Source: Actinotalea sp. | Lineage (GTDB): Bacteria; Actinomycetota; Actinomycetes; Actinomycetales; Cellulomonadaceae | Direction of reading: 5' to 3' | Assembly (NCBI GenBank): GCA_014360395.1 | Contig: JACIXM010000185.1 | Span: 1-9,200 of the forward strand | DNA: 9,200 bases | Shown: piece by piece, positions 1 through 7,400 of the stretch | Layout of the letters: each line of letters opens with the position of its first letter | How positions within the stretch are numbered: the first letter of the stretch is position 1 | Notes under the pieces: model-generated | The model's database searches: none | What the model saw: the letters and a program-made list of their open reading frames with translations, nothing else | What the model was told of the DNA's origin: nothing | Translations under genes and position numbers: made by a program

Positions 1-638
1 CGCGCCGGGTGGTCGAGCACCGCGGCCGCCACACTCGACTCCTCGATCGTGCCGTTGCGCCGCAGCACCGCGGCCACCCACGGCAGGTCGACGTCGCCGG
101 GGGCGACCCGCGTGTCGCCGACCACCATGCCGCCCATCGCCGCGTTGTCGCTGATCGTGTCGACGATCGTCCGGCCCGCCAGCTCGATGCGGGAGGAGAG
201 GATCTCCAGCGCCGGTACGACGTACGCGGTCGCGCGCAGGACGTCGTCGTCGGTCGCGCCCGGTCCGAGCGGCTCGGCGAGCCGGAACGCGAGCTCGACC
301 TCGACCCGGACGTTGGAGTACCGCGCGTGCTCGACCTGGGCACCGGACGCGAACACCATGTCGTCCAGGATCGCGCCGTAGTCCGGCTCGTCGATCCCCG
401 TCGCGGCCTGCATGACCTTCGAGGTCAGGCCGATCTTCCGGCCCACCGGGCGTCGTCCGGCGGCGATCGCCCGACGGCGCCACTCGGCCTGGACCGCGTA
501 GGCGTCCTCGACCGTCATGCCGTCGTGGCGGGCGGTCAGCAGCGGCACGGTGGCGCGGTCGCGCTCGGCGGCGGCCAGCTCGTCGGCGATCGCGGCGACG
601 GCCCCGGGCGCCAGCGTGCGCGCCGCGGCACCGCTCAC
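1..638 (-). CDS. hpaH: 2-oxo-hept-4-ene-1,7-dioate hydratase, HpaH/HpcG type (partial, C-terminus beyond window)
   Basis: This is a metal-dependent hydratase that adds water to 2-oxo-hept-4-ene-1,7-dioate, giving 4-hydroxy-2-oxoheptanedioate, late in homoprotocatechuate degradation in the cytoplasm. I translated 212 residues from the complement; the family is about 265 residues, so roughly 50 C-terminal residues lie left of base 1. Family signatures seen are GRKIGLTSK (residues 67-75), GIDEPDYG (81-88), the metal-ligand stretch RVEVELAF with Glu113 and Glu115, a third ligand Glu145 in PALEI, and TISDNA (161-166). This string of motifs fits HpaH better than MhpD/DmpE, although those paralogues share the fold. 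The GTG start at 638-636 overlaps the HpaD stop in GTGA. No good Shine-Dalgarno sequence precedes it, so translation probably depends on coupling to hpaD. A later ATG at residue 41 would remove conserved helix and is unlikely. Confidence 0.9.
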   Translation of the reverse strand, partial: MSGAAARTLAPGAVAAIADELAAAERDRATVPLLTARHDGMTVEDAYAVQAEWRRRAIAAGRRPVGRKIGLTSKVMQAATGIDEPDYGAILDDMVFASGAQVEHARYSNVRVEVELAFRLAEPLGPGATDDDVLRATAYVVPALEILSSRIELAGRTIVDTISDNAAMGGMVVGDTRVAPGDVDLPWVAAVLRRNGTIEESSVAAAVLDHPA

Positions 639-1750
639 AGCTGGTGACCCAGCTTGTACTCGCCCTGCTTCCACGACGGCAGGGCGTCCGCGGCGTCGTC
701 GGGGCGGGTGTAGGAGAACCCGTCCGCGCCGATCGTCACCGCCATCTCGCTGGAGTCGGTGCGCGCGACGACCGGCTGCGGGTTGCCGTCCAGGTCCAGC
801 ACCGGCGAGGCCTCGGTGTACCAGGACGGCACGACGGGGTTGCCCCACCAGTCGCGGCGCTGGTTGTCGTGCACGTCCCAGGTGACCACCGGGTTGTCCG
901 GGTCGCCGGTCCAGTAGTCCTGGGTGTAGATCTCCACGCGGTGCCCGTCGGGGTCGCGCAGGTAGAGGTAGAACGCGTTGGACACCCCGTGGCGCCCGGG
1001 CCCGCGCTCGATCCGGTCCGACAGCCGCAGCGCCCCGAGCTTGTCGCAGATCGCGATGATGTTGTGCTTCTCGTGCGTGGCGAACGCGACGTGGTGCATC
1101 CGCGGGCCGTCGCCGCCGGTCATCGCCGTGTCGTGCACCGTCGGCTTGCGGCGCATCCACGCGGCGTAGGTCGTGCCCTCGGCGTCCTGGATGTCCTCGG
1201 TCACGCGGAACCCGAGCGTCTGCATGAACGCGACCGCGCGGGGCACGTCCGGGGTGACCTGGTTGAAGTGGTCCAGGCGCACCAGCGCGCCGGGGGTGTG
1301 CAGGTCGTACCGCCACGCGAGCCGCTCGACGTGCTCGACGTCGTGGAAGAACTCGTACGGGAAGCCCAGCGGGTCCTCGACGCGCACCGAGTCCCCGACG
1401 CCGCGCACGAACCCGTCCGCGCGGCGCTGGACCCGGCAGCCCAGCTCGGAGTAGAACGCGACCGCCCGGTCGAGGTCCTCCGGCGTGCGCACCCGGTAGG
1501 AGAACGCCGCGGCGGCCGGCACCGGCCCCTGGCGCAGCACGAGGTTGTGGTGGATGAACTCCTCCAGCGTGCGCAGGTAGACGGCGTCCTCCGTCTCCTC
1601 GGTCACCACGAGGCCGAGCACGTCGACGTAGAAGTCGCGGGAGGCCGTCAGGTCGCTGACGACGAGCTCCATCGACGCGCACCGGACGATGTCCGGCGGC
1701 GGGCAGGACGGCGTGGGGATGCGGCGCGCGTCCGGGGTGGGGATGGTCAT
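635..1750 (-). CDS. hpaD: 3,4-dihydroxyphenylacetate (homoprotocatechuate) 2,3-dioxygenase
   Basis: This extradiol ring-cleavage dioxygenase opens homoprotocatechuate to 5-carboxymethyl-2-hydroxymuconate semialdehyde. The 371 residues match from end to end, from memory, the vicinal-oxygen-chelate enzymes of Brevibacterium fuscum (Fe) and Arthrobacter globiformis (Mn, MndD), which are about 365 residues. Metal ligands are His161 (RLDHFNQ), His220 (RMHHVAF) and Glu273 (RVEIYTQ). Second-sphere residues of the B. fuscum enzyme also map across with a +6 offset: Asn163, Trp198, His206, Arg249, His254, Tyr263 and Arg299. The conserved C-terminal GHQL is present. Sequence alone does not say whether iron or manganese is bound. 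The ATG at 1750 is 16 bases after the hpaE stop, with AGGA seven bases upstream. It aligns with the family N-terminus apart from about six extra residues. This is the most securely identified gene here and fixes the pathway. Confidence 0.96.
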   Translation of the reverse strand: MTIPTPDARRIPTPSCPPPDIVRCASMELVVSDLTASRDFYVDVLGLVVTEETEDAVYLRTLEEFIHHNLVLRQGPVPAAAAFSYRVRTPEDLDRAVAFYSELGCRVQRRADGFVRGVGDSVRVEDPLGFPYEFFHDVEHVERLAWRYDLHTPGALVRLDHFNQVTPDVPRAVAFMQTLGFRVTEDIQDAEGTTYAAWMRRKPTVHDTAMTGGDGPRMHHVAFATHEKHNIIAICDKLGALRLSDRIERGPGRHGVSNAFYLYLRDPDGHRVEIYTQDYWTGDPDNPVVTWDVHDNQRRDWWGNPVVPSWYTEASPVLDLDGNPQPVVARTDSSEMAVTIGADGFSYTRPDDAADALPSWKQGEYKLGHQL

Positions 1751-1766
1751 CGCAGCGTCCTGCCTC

Positions 1767-3335
1767 TCACTCGTCCGCCACCGCGGCGACGTCGTCGGCC
1801 GTGGCGTGCTGCGCCGGTGCGGCCTTGCCGAACGTGGGGTTGTGGGGCTCGCCCAGGGTGATGTGCACCGCCTGCTGGTGCGTGTAGAAGTCGATCGAGC
1901 GGTACCCGCCCTCGTGGCCCAGGCCCGAGGCCTTGACGCCGCCGAACGGCGTGCGCAGGTCCCGGACGTTGTTGCTGTTCAGCCACACCATCCCGGCATC
2001 GATGGCCTGGGAGAAGGTGTGGGCGCGGCGCAGGTCGTTGGTCCACACGTACGCGGCCAGCCCGTACCTCACCCCGTTGGCGAGCGCGAGCGCCTCCTCC
2101 TCGGTGTCGAAGGGGGTGATCGCGACGACCGGGCCGAAGATCTCCTCCTGGAAGATCCGCGCGTCCGGGGGGACGTCGGCGAACACGGTCGGGGCGACGT
2201 AGTTGCCGGTCGGCAAGCCCTCGGGTCGCCCGCCGCCGGCGACGAGGCGCCCTTCGCCCTTGCCGATCTCGATGTAGCCCATGACCTTCGCGAAGTGCTC
2301 CGGGTGCACCAGTGCACCGACCTCCGTGCCCGGCTCGTGCGGCGGGCCGACGACGACGCGCCGCGCCTGGGCCGCGTAGCGCTCGACGAACTCCTCGTAC
2401 ACCTCCCGCTGCACGAGGATCCGGCTGCCCGCGGTGCACCGCTCGCCGTTGAGGGAGAACACCCCGAAGATCGTCGCGTCGACGGCGGCCTCGAGGTCCG
2501 CGTCCGCGAAGACGACGGCCGGCGACTTCCCGCCGAGCTCCATCGACAGGCCCTTGAGGTGCGGGGCGGCGTTGGCGAAGATCAGCTGCCCGGTGGCGCT
2601 CTCGCCGGTGAAGGAGATGAGGGGCACGTCGGGGTGCTTGACCAGCGCGTCCCCGGCCTCCTCCCCGAGCCCGTTGACGAGGTTGAACACCCCGCGGGGC
2701 AGGCCCGCCTCCTCGAAGATCCCGGCCCACAGCGACGCGGACAGCGGCGTGAACTCCGCCGGCTTGAGCACCACGGTGTTCCCGGTCGCGAGCGCCGGCC
2801 CGAGCTTCCAGGACTCGAGCATGAACGGCGTGTTCCACGGGGTGATGAGCCCGGCGACGCCGATCGGCTTGCGGTTGACGTAGTTCATCTGGCGGCCGGG
2901 CACCTTGAAGGCGTCGTCGGCCTGGGCGACGACGAGGTCGGCGAAGAAGCGGAAGTTCTCGGCGGCCCGGCGCGCCTGGCCGAGCGCCTGGGTGATCGGG
3001 AGCCCGGAGTCGAAGCTCTCCAGCTCCGCCAGCCTCGCGTCGCGGGACTGGACGATGTCCGCGATGCGGTGCAGGACGCGCGAGCGCTCGCGGGGGAGCA
3101 TCCGCGGCCACGGCCCCTCCTCGAAGGCCCGCCTCGCCGCGGCGACGGCCCGGTCGACGTCGGCCCGCCGGCCGGCCGCCGCGTGCAGGTAGGTCTCGTT
3201 CGTCGTCGGGTCGAGCACCTCGAAGGTGCCGCCGTCGAGCGAGTCCACGAGCTCGCCGTCGATGTAGTGCTGCACGCGGTCGGGCAGGTCCGCGGGACGG
3301 TGGGCAGGGCGGTGCCCGGGCGCGGTCTGGGTCAT
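1767..3335 (-). CDS. hpaE: 5-carboxymethyl-2-hydroxymuconate semialdehyde dehydrogenase
   Basis: This NAD(P)-dependent aldehyde dehydrogenase oxidises the ring-cleavage semialdehyde made by HpaD to 5-carboxymethyl-2-hydroxymuconate. The 522 residues are a complete class I-like ALDH. Visible motifs are TPWNTP with the oxyanion Asn168, cofactor Lys191 in LKPAEFTP, FTGESATG (242-249) over the Rossmann turn, the general-base Glu266 in MELGGKSP, nucleophile Cys300 in NGERCTAGSR, EEIFGPV (397-403), and PFGGVKASG near the C-terminus. The substrate is inferred from its place between hpaG-like and hpaD genes and from resemblance to HpaE/HpcC; an isolated ALDH of this type could not be assigned. The reading frame is open further upstream, but the ATG at 3335 is preceded six bases away by a perfect GGAGG and overlaps the regulator stop as ATGA, so the longer start is rejected. 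The reductant acceptor (NAD or NADP) is not evident. Confidence 0.92.
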   Translation of the reverse strand: MTQTAPGHRPAHRPADLPDRVQHYIDGELVDSLDGGTFEVLDPTTNETYLHAAAGRRADVDRAVAAARRAFEEGPWPRMLPRERSRVLHRIADIVQSRDARLAELESFDSGLPITQALGQARRAAENFRFFADLVVAQADDAFKVPGRQMNYVNRKPIGVAGLITPWNTPFMLESWKLGPALATGNTVVLKPAEFTPLSASLWAGIFEEAGLPRGVFNLVNGLGEEAGDALVKHPDVPLISFTGESATGQLIFANAAPHLKGLSMELGGKSPAVVFADADLEAAVDATIFGVFSLNGERCTAGSRILVQREVYEEFVERYAAQARRVVVGPPHEPGTEVGALVHPEHFAKVMGYIEIGKGEGRLVAGGGRPEGLPTGNYVAPTVFADVPPDARIFQEEIFGPVVAITPFDTEEEALALANGVRYGLAAYVWTNDLRRAHTFSQAIDAGMVWLNSNNVRDLRTPFGGVKASGLGHEGGYRSIDFYTHQQAVHITLGEPHNPTFGKAAPAQHATADDVAAVADE

Positions 3336-4090
3336 CGGGTGCCTCCGGGGCTCGGACGGACCGGGGCCGCAGGGGCCGCGTCGTCGGGGTGGTGGGGCGC
3401 GTCGTCGGGGTGCTCGTGCGCGAGGTAGGCGGTCAGCGTCGCGGAGCGGTGCCGGCGGGCGGCGGACTCGATCTCGGCCAACGGGGCACCGGTCTCGATG
3501 AGCGCGACGATCTCCTCGTGCTCGCGCACCGACTCCTGGGCGCGCCCGGGCACGAACGCGAAGGTGGAGTCGCGCAGGCGCCCCAGCCGCGACCACTCCG
3601 CCGTGACGAGCTCCAGGAGTCGCGGGTTCGGGCAGGGCGCGAAGAGCACGGCGTGGAACTCCTGGTTCAGCGCGGTGAACGTGTGCGGGTCGAAGTCCTC
3701 CAGGCTCGCGACGAGGCGCCGGTTGACCTCGCGCGCGCGCCGCAGCTCCGCGACAGCCAGCCGCCGGGCCGCCAGGGCGGTCGCCGCGCCCTCGAGGACG
3801 GCGAGGGTCTCCATGCTCTGCCGGTACTGCGAGTCGTCGATCATGGCGACGCGCGCGCCGACGTTCCGCTCGAACGTGACCAGCCCCTCGGCCTCGAGCC
3901 GCCGGACGGCCTCACGGACCGGCACGACGCTCATGCCGAGCTCGGCGCCGATGGTCCCGAGCACCAGTCGGTAGCCCGGCGCGTACTCGCGGCGCGCGAT
4001 CCGCGCGGCGAGCCAGTCGTACGCCCGCTGCGACTTGCTGGCGGCCGGGGCGGCGTCGTCGGGCGCGGGCGCGGTCCGGGCCGCCGTCAT
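3332..4090 (-). CDS. GntR-family transcriptional regulator, FadR/FCD subfamily
   Basis: This is a probable ligand-responsive regulator of the surrounding catabolic genes. Its 252 residues comprise an N-terminal winged helix (about 20-85) with GntR signatures SVVPVREAVRRLEAEGLV (54-71), then an all-helical FCD domain (about 90-225). In the FCD domain the usual metal/ligand pocket is visible as Asn142 and His146 (LNQEFH), His191 (REHEEI) and His214 (RRHRSA). Asn replaces the commoner Asp at the first position, which the family tolerates. The last 30 residues are low-complexity His/Pro/Asp/Ala and probably disordered. The ATG at 4090 overlaps the upstream stop (ATGA) and has AGGA five bases before it. 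A much longer upstream open frame is an antisense-like artefact with Arg/Pro-rich composition. Encoded inside the operon, it probably regulates itself, most likely as a repressor released by an aromatic acid or pathway intermediate. Candidate operators lie at 5625-5634 and 7436-7446. Confidence 0.9.
   Translation of the reverse strand: MTAARTAPAPDDAAPAASKSQRAYDWLAARIARREYAPGYRLVLGTIGAELGMSVVPVREAVRRLEAEGLVTFERNVGARVAMIDDSQYRQSMETLAVLEGAATALAARRLAVAELRRAREVNRRLVASLEDFDPHTFTALNQEFHAVLFAPCPNPRLLELVTAEWSRLGRLRDSTFAFVPGRAQESVREHEEIVALIETGAPLAEIESAARRHRSATLTAYLAHEHPDDAPHHPDDAAPAAPVRPSPGGTR
3377..3412. repeat. Short direct repeat in the 3' end of the GntR gene
   Basis: A 15-base unit (CGCGTCGTCGGGGTG on the plus strand) occurs at 3377-3391 and again at 3398-3412, a period of 21 bases. 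In the protein this gives two copies of an HPDDA-type heptad in the disordered tail. It looks like an in-frame tandem duplication by slippage and could vary in copy number between strains. No regulatory role is suggested. Confidence 0.6.
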
Positions 4091-5595
4091 CGGCGTTCCT
4101 GCCGTGCCTGCCACTGCTCGTACTGCGCCCGCCACGCGGCGTTCATCGGGAACAGCCCGTCGACGGGATGTCCCGCCGCGACCTGCTCGGCGATCCACGC
4201 GTCCTCGTCCTCCTGGGCGAGCGCCGCGTCCACGACCTCCTGCACCAGCGCGCGCGGGATGACGACGACGCCGTCCCGGTCCCCGACGACGACGTCGCCC
4301 GGCAGCACCGTGCACCCCCCGCACGCGACGGCGACGTCGGTCTCCCACGGGACGTGCCGCCGGCCGAGGACGGCGGGGTGGGCACCGCGGGCGTAGACGG
4401 GGATGCCGACCTCGGCGACGGCGGCCTCGTCGCGCACGCCGCCGTCGGTGACGATGCCGGCGGCGCCGCGGACGTGGGCGCGCAGCGCCAGGACGTCGCC
4501 GAGCGTGCCGGACCCGGTCTCGCCGCGCGCCTCGATGACGATCACCTCGCCCTCGCCGACGGCGTCGAACGCGCGCTTCTGGGCGTTGTAGCCGCCGCCG
4601 TGCGAGGCGAACAGGTCCTCCCGGTGCGGGACGAACCGCAGCGTGCGGGCGGTGCCGACGAGCTTCGCGCCCGGGTCCAGGGGCCGGACGCCGTCGATCG
4701 TCACGTCGTCGAGCCCGCGCCGGCGCAGCTGGGCGCTGAGGGCGGCGGTCGGGGCGCGCAGGAGCTGGGCGCGCAGCCCGGGGGAGAGGCCGGACGCCGG
4801 CCCCGCGTCCAGCCCGGCCGCCTCGCGGGAGCCCCACGCCTCGGCCCGCTGGAGGTCGTCGACCGCGGGGAGGGAACCGAGCGCGTCGTCGAACGCGTGC
4901 TCGCCCTGGGTCACGGTCGTCCGCAGCCGGCCGGTGCTGGGTGAGCCCGGCGCGGTCGGTGCGTCGACCTCCACCTCCACGACGTCGCCCGGGCCGATGA
5001 CGCTGGAGCCCGCCGGGGTGCCGGTGAGCACGACGTCGCCCGGCTCGAGCGTGAGGTGCTGGGACAGGTCGGCGACGAGCTGGGTCAGCGGGAAGATCAG
5101 GCCCTCGGTGGTGTCGTCCTGGCGCAGCTCACCGTTGACCCAGGTGCGCACGCGCAGCGCCGCGGGGTCGAGCGTGCGCGCGTCGAGCAGCGTCGGGCCC
5201 AGCGGCGTGAACCCGTCGCCACCCTTGGAGCGGACGTTGGAGCCCTTGTCGTTGGCGCGCAGGTCGTACAGGCCCAGGTCGTTGGCGGCGGTGACGGCGG
5301 CGACGTGGTCCCAGGCCCGGTCGACGGGCACCCAGCGGGCCGGGGTGCCGATGACCAGCGCGACCTCGCCCTCGAACGCCAGCAGCTCGGTGCCCGCGGG
5401 TCGCTCGACCGTCCCGCCCGTGGCCGCGACCGAGCTGGACGGCTTGAGGAAGTAGGACGGGTGGGCCGGCCGACGGCCGCGCTGGTCCGCCCGCGACGCG
5501 TAGGACAGGTGGACGGCGATGACCTTCCCCGGCCGCTGGGGGAGCGCGGCGGAGCGGACGTCCGCGGCGCCGTCGTCGGCGGTGTGCTGGCTCAT
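4087..5595 (-). CDS. Bifunctional fusion: FAH-family isomerase/decarboxylase (HpaG-like) plus RraA-like aldolase/decarboxylase domain
   Basis: The 502-residue protein joins two enzyme domains. Residues about 22-245 are a fumarylacetoacetate-hydrolase fold with metal ligands Glu75 and Glu77 (FEGEVALVIG) and Asp106 (ANDLGLYD), followed by SKGGDGF..LGP (123-134) and the TGTPAG loop (191-196). This is the domain type of HpaG, which handles 5-carboxymethyl-2-oxo-hexenedioate decarboxylation and isomerisation. Residues about 270-490 resemble RraA / 4-hydroxy-4-methyl-2-oxoglutarate aldolase: GSGTLGDVL (361-369), TDGGVRD (383-389) and PGDVVVGDRDGVVVIP (432-447). The Arg388-Asp389 pair and Asp367 used by catalytically active pyruvate aldolases are kept. 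Enteric HpaG instead duplicates the FAH domain. The second domain may therefore supply the decarboxylation or the final retro-aldol step; this is inference. It is the first gene of the operon; the start at 5595 has a GAGG motif six bases upstream. Confidence 0.85.
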   Translation of the reverse strand: MSQHTADDGAADVRSAALPQRPGKVIAVHLSYASRADQRGRRPAHPSYFLKPSSSVAATGGTVERPAGTELLAFEGEVALVIGTPARWVPVDRAWDHVAAVTAANDLGLYDLRANDKGSNVRSKGGDGFTPLGPTLLDARTLDPAALRVRTWVNGELRQDDTTEGLIFPLTQLVADLSQHLTLEPGDVVLTGTPAGSSVIGPGDVVEVEVDAPTAPGSPSTGRLRTTVTQGEHAFDDALGSLPAVDDLQRAEAWGSREAAGLDAGPASGLSPGLRAQLLRAPTAALSAQLRRRGLDDVTIDGVRPLDPGAKLVGTARTLRFVPHREDLFASHGGGYNAQKRAFDAVGEGEVIVIEARGETGSGTLGDVLALRAHVRGAAGIVTDGGVRDEAAVAEVGIPVYARGAHPAVLGRRHVPWETDVAVACGGCTVLPGDVVVGDRDGVVVIPRALVQEVVDAALAQEDEDAWIAEQVAAGHPVDGLFPMNAAWRAQYEQWQARQERR

Positions 5596-5624
5596 GAGCT
5601 CCCTCGCTCGTGCGTCGAGTCGGA

Positions 5625-5634
5625 TCGTATACGA
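5625..5634. promoter_or_regulatory. Palindromic operator candidate upstream of the hpa operon
   Basis: TCGTATACGA is a perfect 10-base palindrome in the 120-base gap between the ThDP gene and the FAH/RraA gene, 29 bases before the latter's start. The GTATAC core and flanking T/A match the general TNGT-n-ACNA style of FCD-type GntR operators. On the minus strand it continues as TATACGATCCG, an 11-base word repeated before the hydroxylase gene. The embedded TACGAT fits a TANNNT -10 hexamer, so a bound repressor would block polymerase; no convincing -35 is seen at the matching distance. The rest of this gap (5635-5715) is GC-rich, with no gene and no T-tailed terminator. Confidence 0.6.
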
Positions 5635-5715
5635 CTGCCTGCCCGCGCCGCCCTTCCCTCCGCTCCGCGCCGAGCCGGCGTGGAGCTGCCGAGCGCGCGA
5701 CGGGCCGCGGGCCGG

Positions 5716-7380
5716 TCAGGTGTTCTGGTCGACGATCTCCTGCCAGTAGGGCGCGACGACGGCGCCCGAGACACGCAGGTCGAGCAGGAGGAAGGGCCGC
5801 TCGTCGGCGGGGCGGGTGGCCCACGCGGCGAGCACGTCGAGGTCCGCCACGCGGCGGACCACCTCGCCCTGAGCGCCGAGCGCCCCGGCCACCCCGGCGA
5901 AGTCGACGTCGGGGATGAGCATCGGCTCGCGGGCCAGCCCCTTGCGCCCGTAGAGGTGCACCTCGGCGCTGTAGGCGCCGTCGTTCCACACCACGGCGAT
6001 CCCGCGGCCGCCCGCGACGCGCACCGCGGACTCCAGGTCGGCCAGCGCCATGAGCCCGCCGCCGTCCCCGGTGGTGAGCACCACGGTCGCGTCCGGTCGG
6101 GCCAGCGCCGCGCCGACGACGCTCGGCAGCCCGAGCCCGATCGACTGGAACGCCGTCCCCACCATGATCATGCGATCCGGCGAGGTGACCGGCCAGTACA
6201 TGTTCGACCAGCCGAGGAAGTGCCCGCCGTCGGAGACGACGACCCGGTCCTGCGGCAGGAGCTCCGCCAGCCGCGCCGCCGCGGACCGCGGGTCGAGCCG
6301 GCCGTCGGTCGCCACGCCCTCGCCCGGGTCCCGCCGCAGCGCGGCCGCGACGTCGACCGACTCCCGCCACCCGCTCGGCGCCGCCCCGGAGGTCACCGCC
6401 AGCTCCGCGAGCTCCGCCAGGACCGACTCGGCGACGACGGCGACGTCACCGCGCACGTAGCCCCCGACGTGCGGGTGCGTCGCGGCCGGCGCCACGTCCA
6501 CCTGGAACACCCGGGTGCCCGGCGCGAACAGCTCGCCGAACCGCATCGTGAACTGGTTGAGGGAGGCGCCCAGGACGACGGCGACGTCCGCCTCCCGGAC
6601 CAGCGCCATCGCTCCGTCGGCCCCGAACCCGCCCGCGACGCCCAGGTCGTACTCCGGCCGGGGGAACACGCCGCGGCCGAGCGCGGTCGTCGCGGTCAGG
6701 GCGCCGGTCGCGTCGGCGAGGGCGCCGAGGACCTTGCCCGCGTCGGCGACCCAGGCGCCGCGGCCGGCCAGGAGCAGCGGCCGCCGCGCGGAGGCGAGCG
6801 CCGCCGCGATCTCGCGGACGACGCCGTCGGCGAACGACCCGTGCGGGGCGAGCGGTTCGGGCAGGTGCGGCGCGGGCGTCTCGGGCACGGGGCCGGCGTC
6901 CAGCGTGGCGACGTCGTAGGGGATCGCGAGCACGGTCGGCACGCGGTACGTCAGCGCGTGCTCGACGGCGATCACCGTCGTCGCGGCGGCGTCGGCGCGC
7001 CCGGCGGTGTACGTCCGCGCGCCGACGGCGGATGCCATGGCGATCTGGTCGACGTCCCAGGGGCGGGGGCCCGACGTCGGCTCGTCCCCGACCACGAGGA
7101 TGAGCGGCACATGCGCCTGCACCGCCTCGGCCAGCGCGGTGAGGGTGTTGGTGAACCCGGCCCCGTACGTCGTCGTCGCGGCGGCGAGCCCGCCGCAGGC
7201 GCGGTGGAAGGTGTCGGCGGCGACGACGGCGCCCGCCTCGTGCCGCACGGCGGTGAACCGCGCGCCGGTCTGGCGCTCGAGCGCGTCGAGGAAGAAGGCG
7301 TTGCCGTTGCCCATGACCCCGAAGACGTGGTCGACGTGCTCGGCGAGCGTGACGGCGACGTGGGCGGAAACCGTCGGCAT
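5716..7380 (-). CDS. ThDP-dependent enzyme, acetolactate synthase / 2-oxoacid decarboxylase superfamily, substrate unknown
   Basis: This is a full-length (554 residues) thiamine-diphosphate enzyme with the three-domain layout of the superfamily. The N-terminal pyrimidine-binding domain has catalytic Glu48 in VRHEAGAVVAAD. A central domain spans about 180-340. The C-terminal pyrophosphate domain has GDGG (438-441) and the Mg-binding Asn466 in WNDGAYS, about 27 residues apart as expected. Such enzymes decarboxylate 2-oxo acids or ligate the resulting acyl anion. The paired histidines of pyruvate and indolepyruvate decarboxylases are not evident after the GDEPTSG segment (98-104), and the His70 region of benzoylformate decarboxylase reads TTYGAG here, so neither is a simple match. 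Context suggests an aryl 2-oxo acid such as a hydroxyphenylpyruvate or hydroxyphenylglyoxylate, which is inference. The ATG at 7380 has AGGGAGG nine bases upstream. Divergent from the hydroxylase; 120 bases separate its end from the hpa operon. Confidence 0.85.
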   Translation of the reverse strand: MPTVSAHVAVTLAEHVDHVFGVMGNGNAFFLDALERQTGARFTAVRHEAGAVVAADTFHRACGGLAAATTTYGAGFTNTLTALAEAVQAHVPLILVVGDEPTSGPRPWDVDQIAMASAVGARTYTAGRADAAATTVIAVEHALTYRVPTVLAIPYDVATLDAGPVPETPAPHLPEPLAPHGSFADGVVREIAAALASARRPLLLAGRGAWVADAGKVLGALADATGALTATTALGRGVFPRPEYDLGVAGGFGADGAMALVREADVAVVLGASLNQFTMRFGELFAPGTRVFQVDVAPAATHPHVGGYVRGDVAVVAESVLAELAELAVTSGAAPSGWRESVDVAAALRRDPGEGVATDGRLDPRSAAARLAELLPQDRVVVSDGGHFLGWSNMYWPVTSPDRMIMVGTAFQSIGLGLPSVVGAALARPDATVVLTTGDGGGLMALADLESAVRVAGGRGIAVVWNDGAYSAEVHLYGRKGLAREPMLIPDVDFAGVAGALGAQGEVVRRVADLDVLAAWATRPADERPFLLLDLRVSGAVVAPYWQEIVDQNT

Positions 7381-7400
7381 GGGCGCGAGCCTCCCTGGGG

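Noticed and set aside
1689..3428. Long plus-strand open frame of 579 codons
   Set aside because: It lies opposite hpaE/hpaD, is rich in Arg, Gly and Val with no recognisable domain, and is a typical antisense open frame in very GC-rich DNA. The same holds for the plus-strand frames at 644-1861 and 5056-7815.
3336..3596. N-terminal extension of the HpaE frame to a start at 3596
   Set aside because: The extra 87 residues are Arg/Ala/Pro-rich shadow sequence of the GntR gene. The ATG at 3335 has a perfect GGAGG and matches the family N-terminus.
4091..4837. N-terminal extension of the GntR frame across the RraA-domain coding region
   Set aside because: It is an alternative frame of the FAH/RraA gene with arginine-rich, low-complexity translation. 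A normal GntR N-terminus begins at 4090.
5668..5680. Small hairpin (CGCCG-AGC-CGGCG) after the ThDP gene as a terminator
   Set aside because: There are only five base pairs and no T-run follows on the minus strand. Such hairpins are expected by chance at this GC content.
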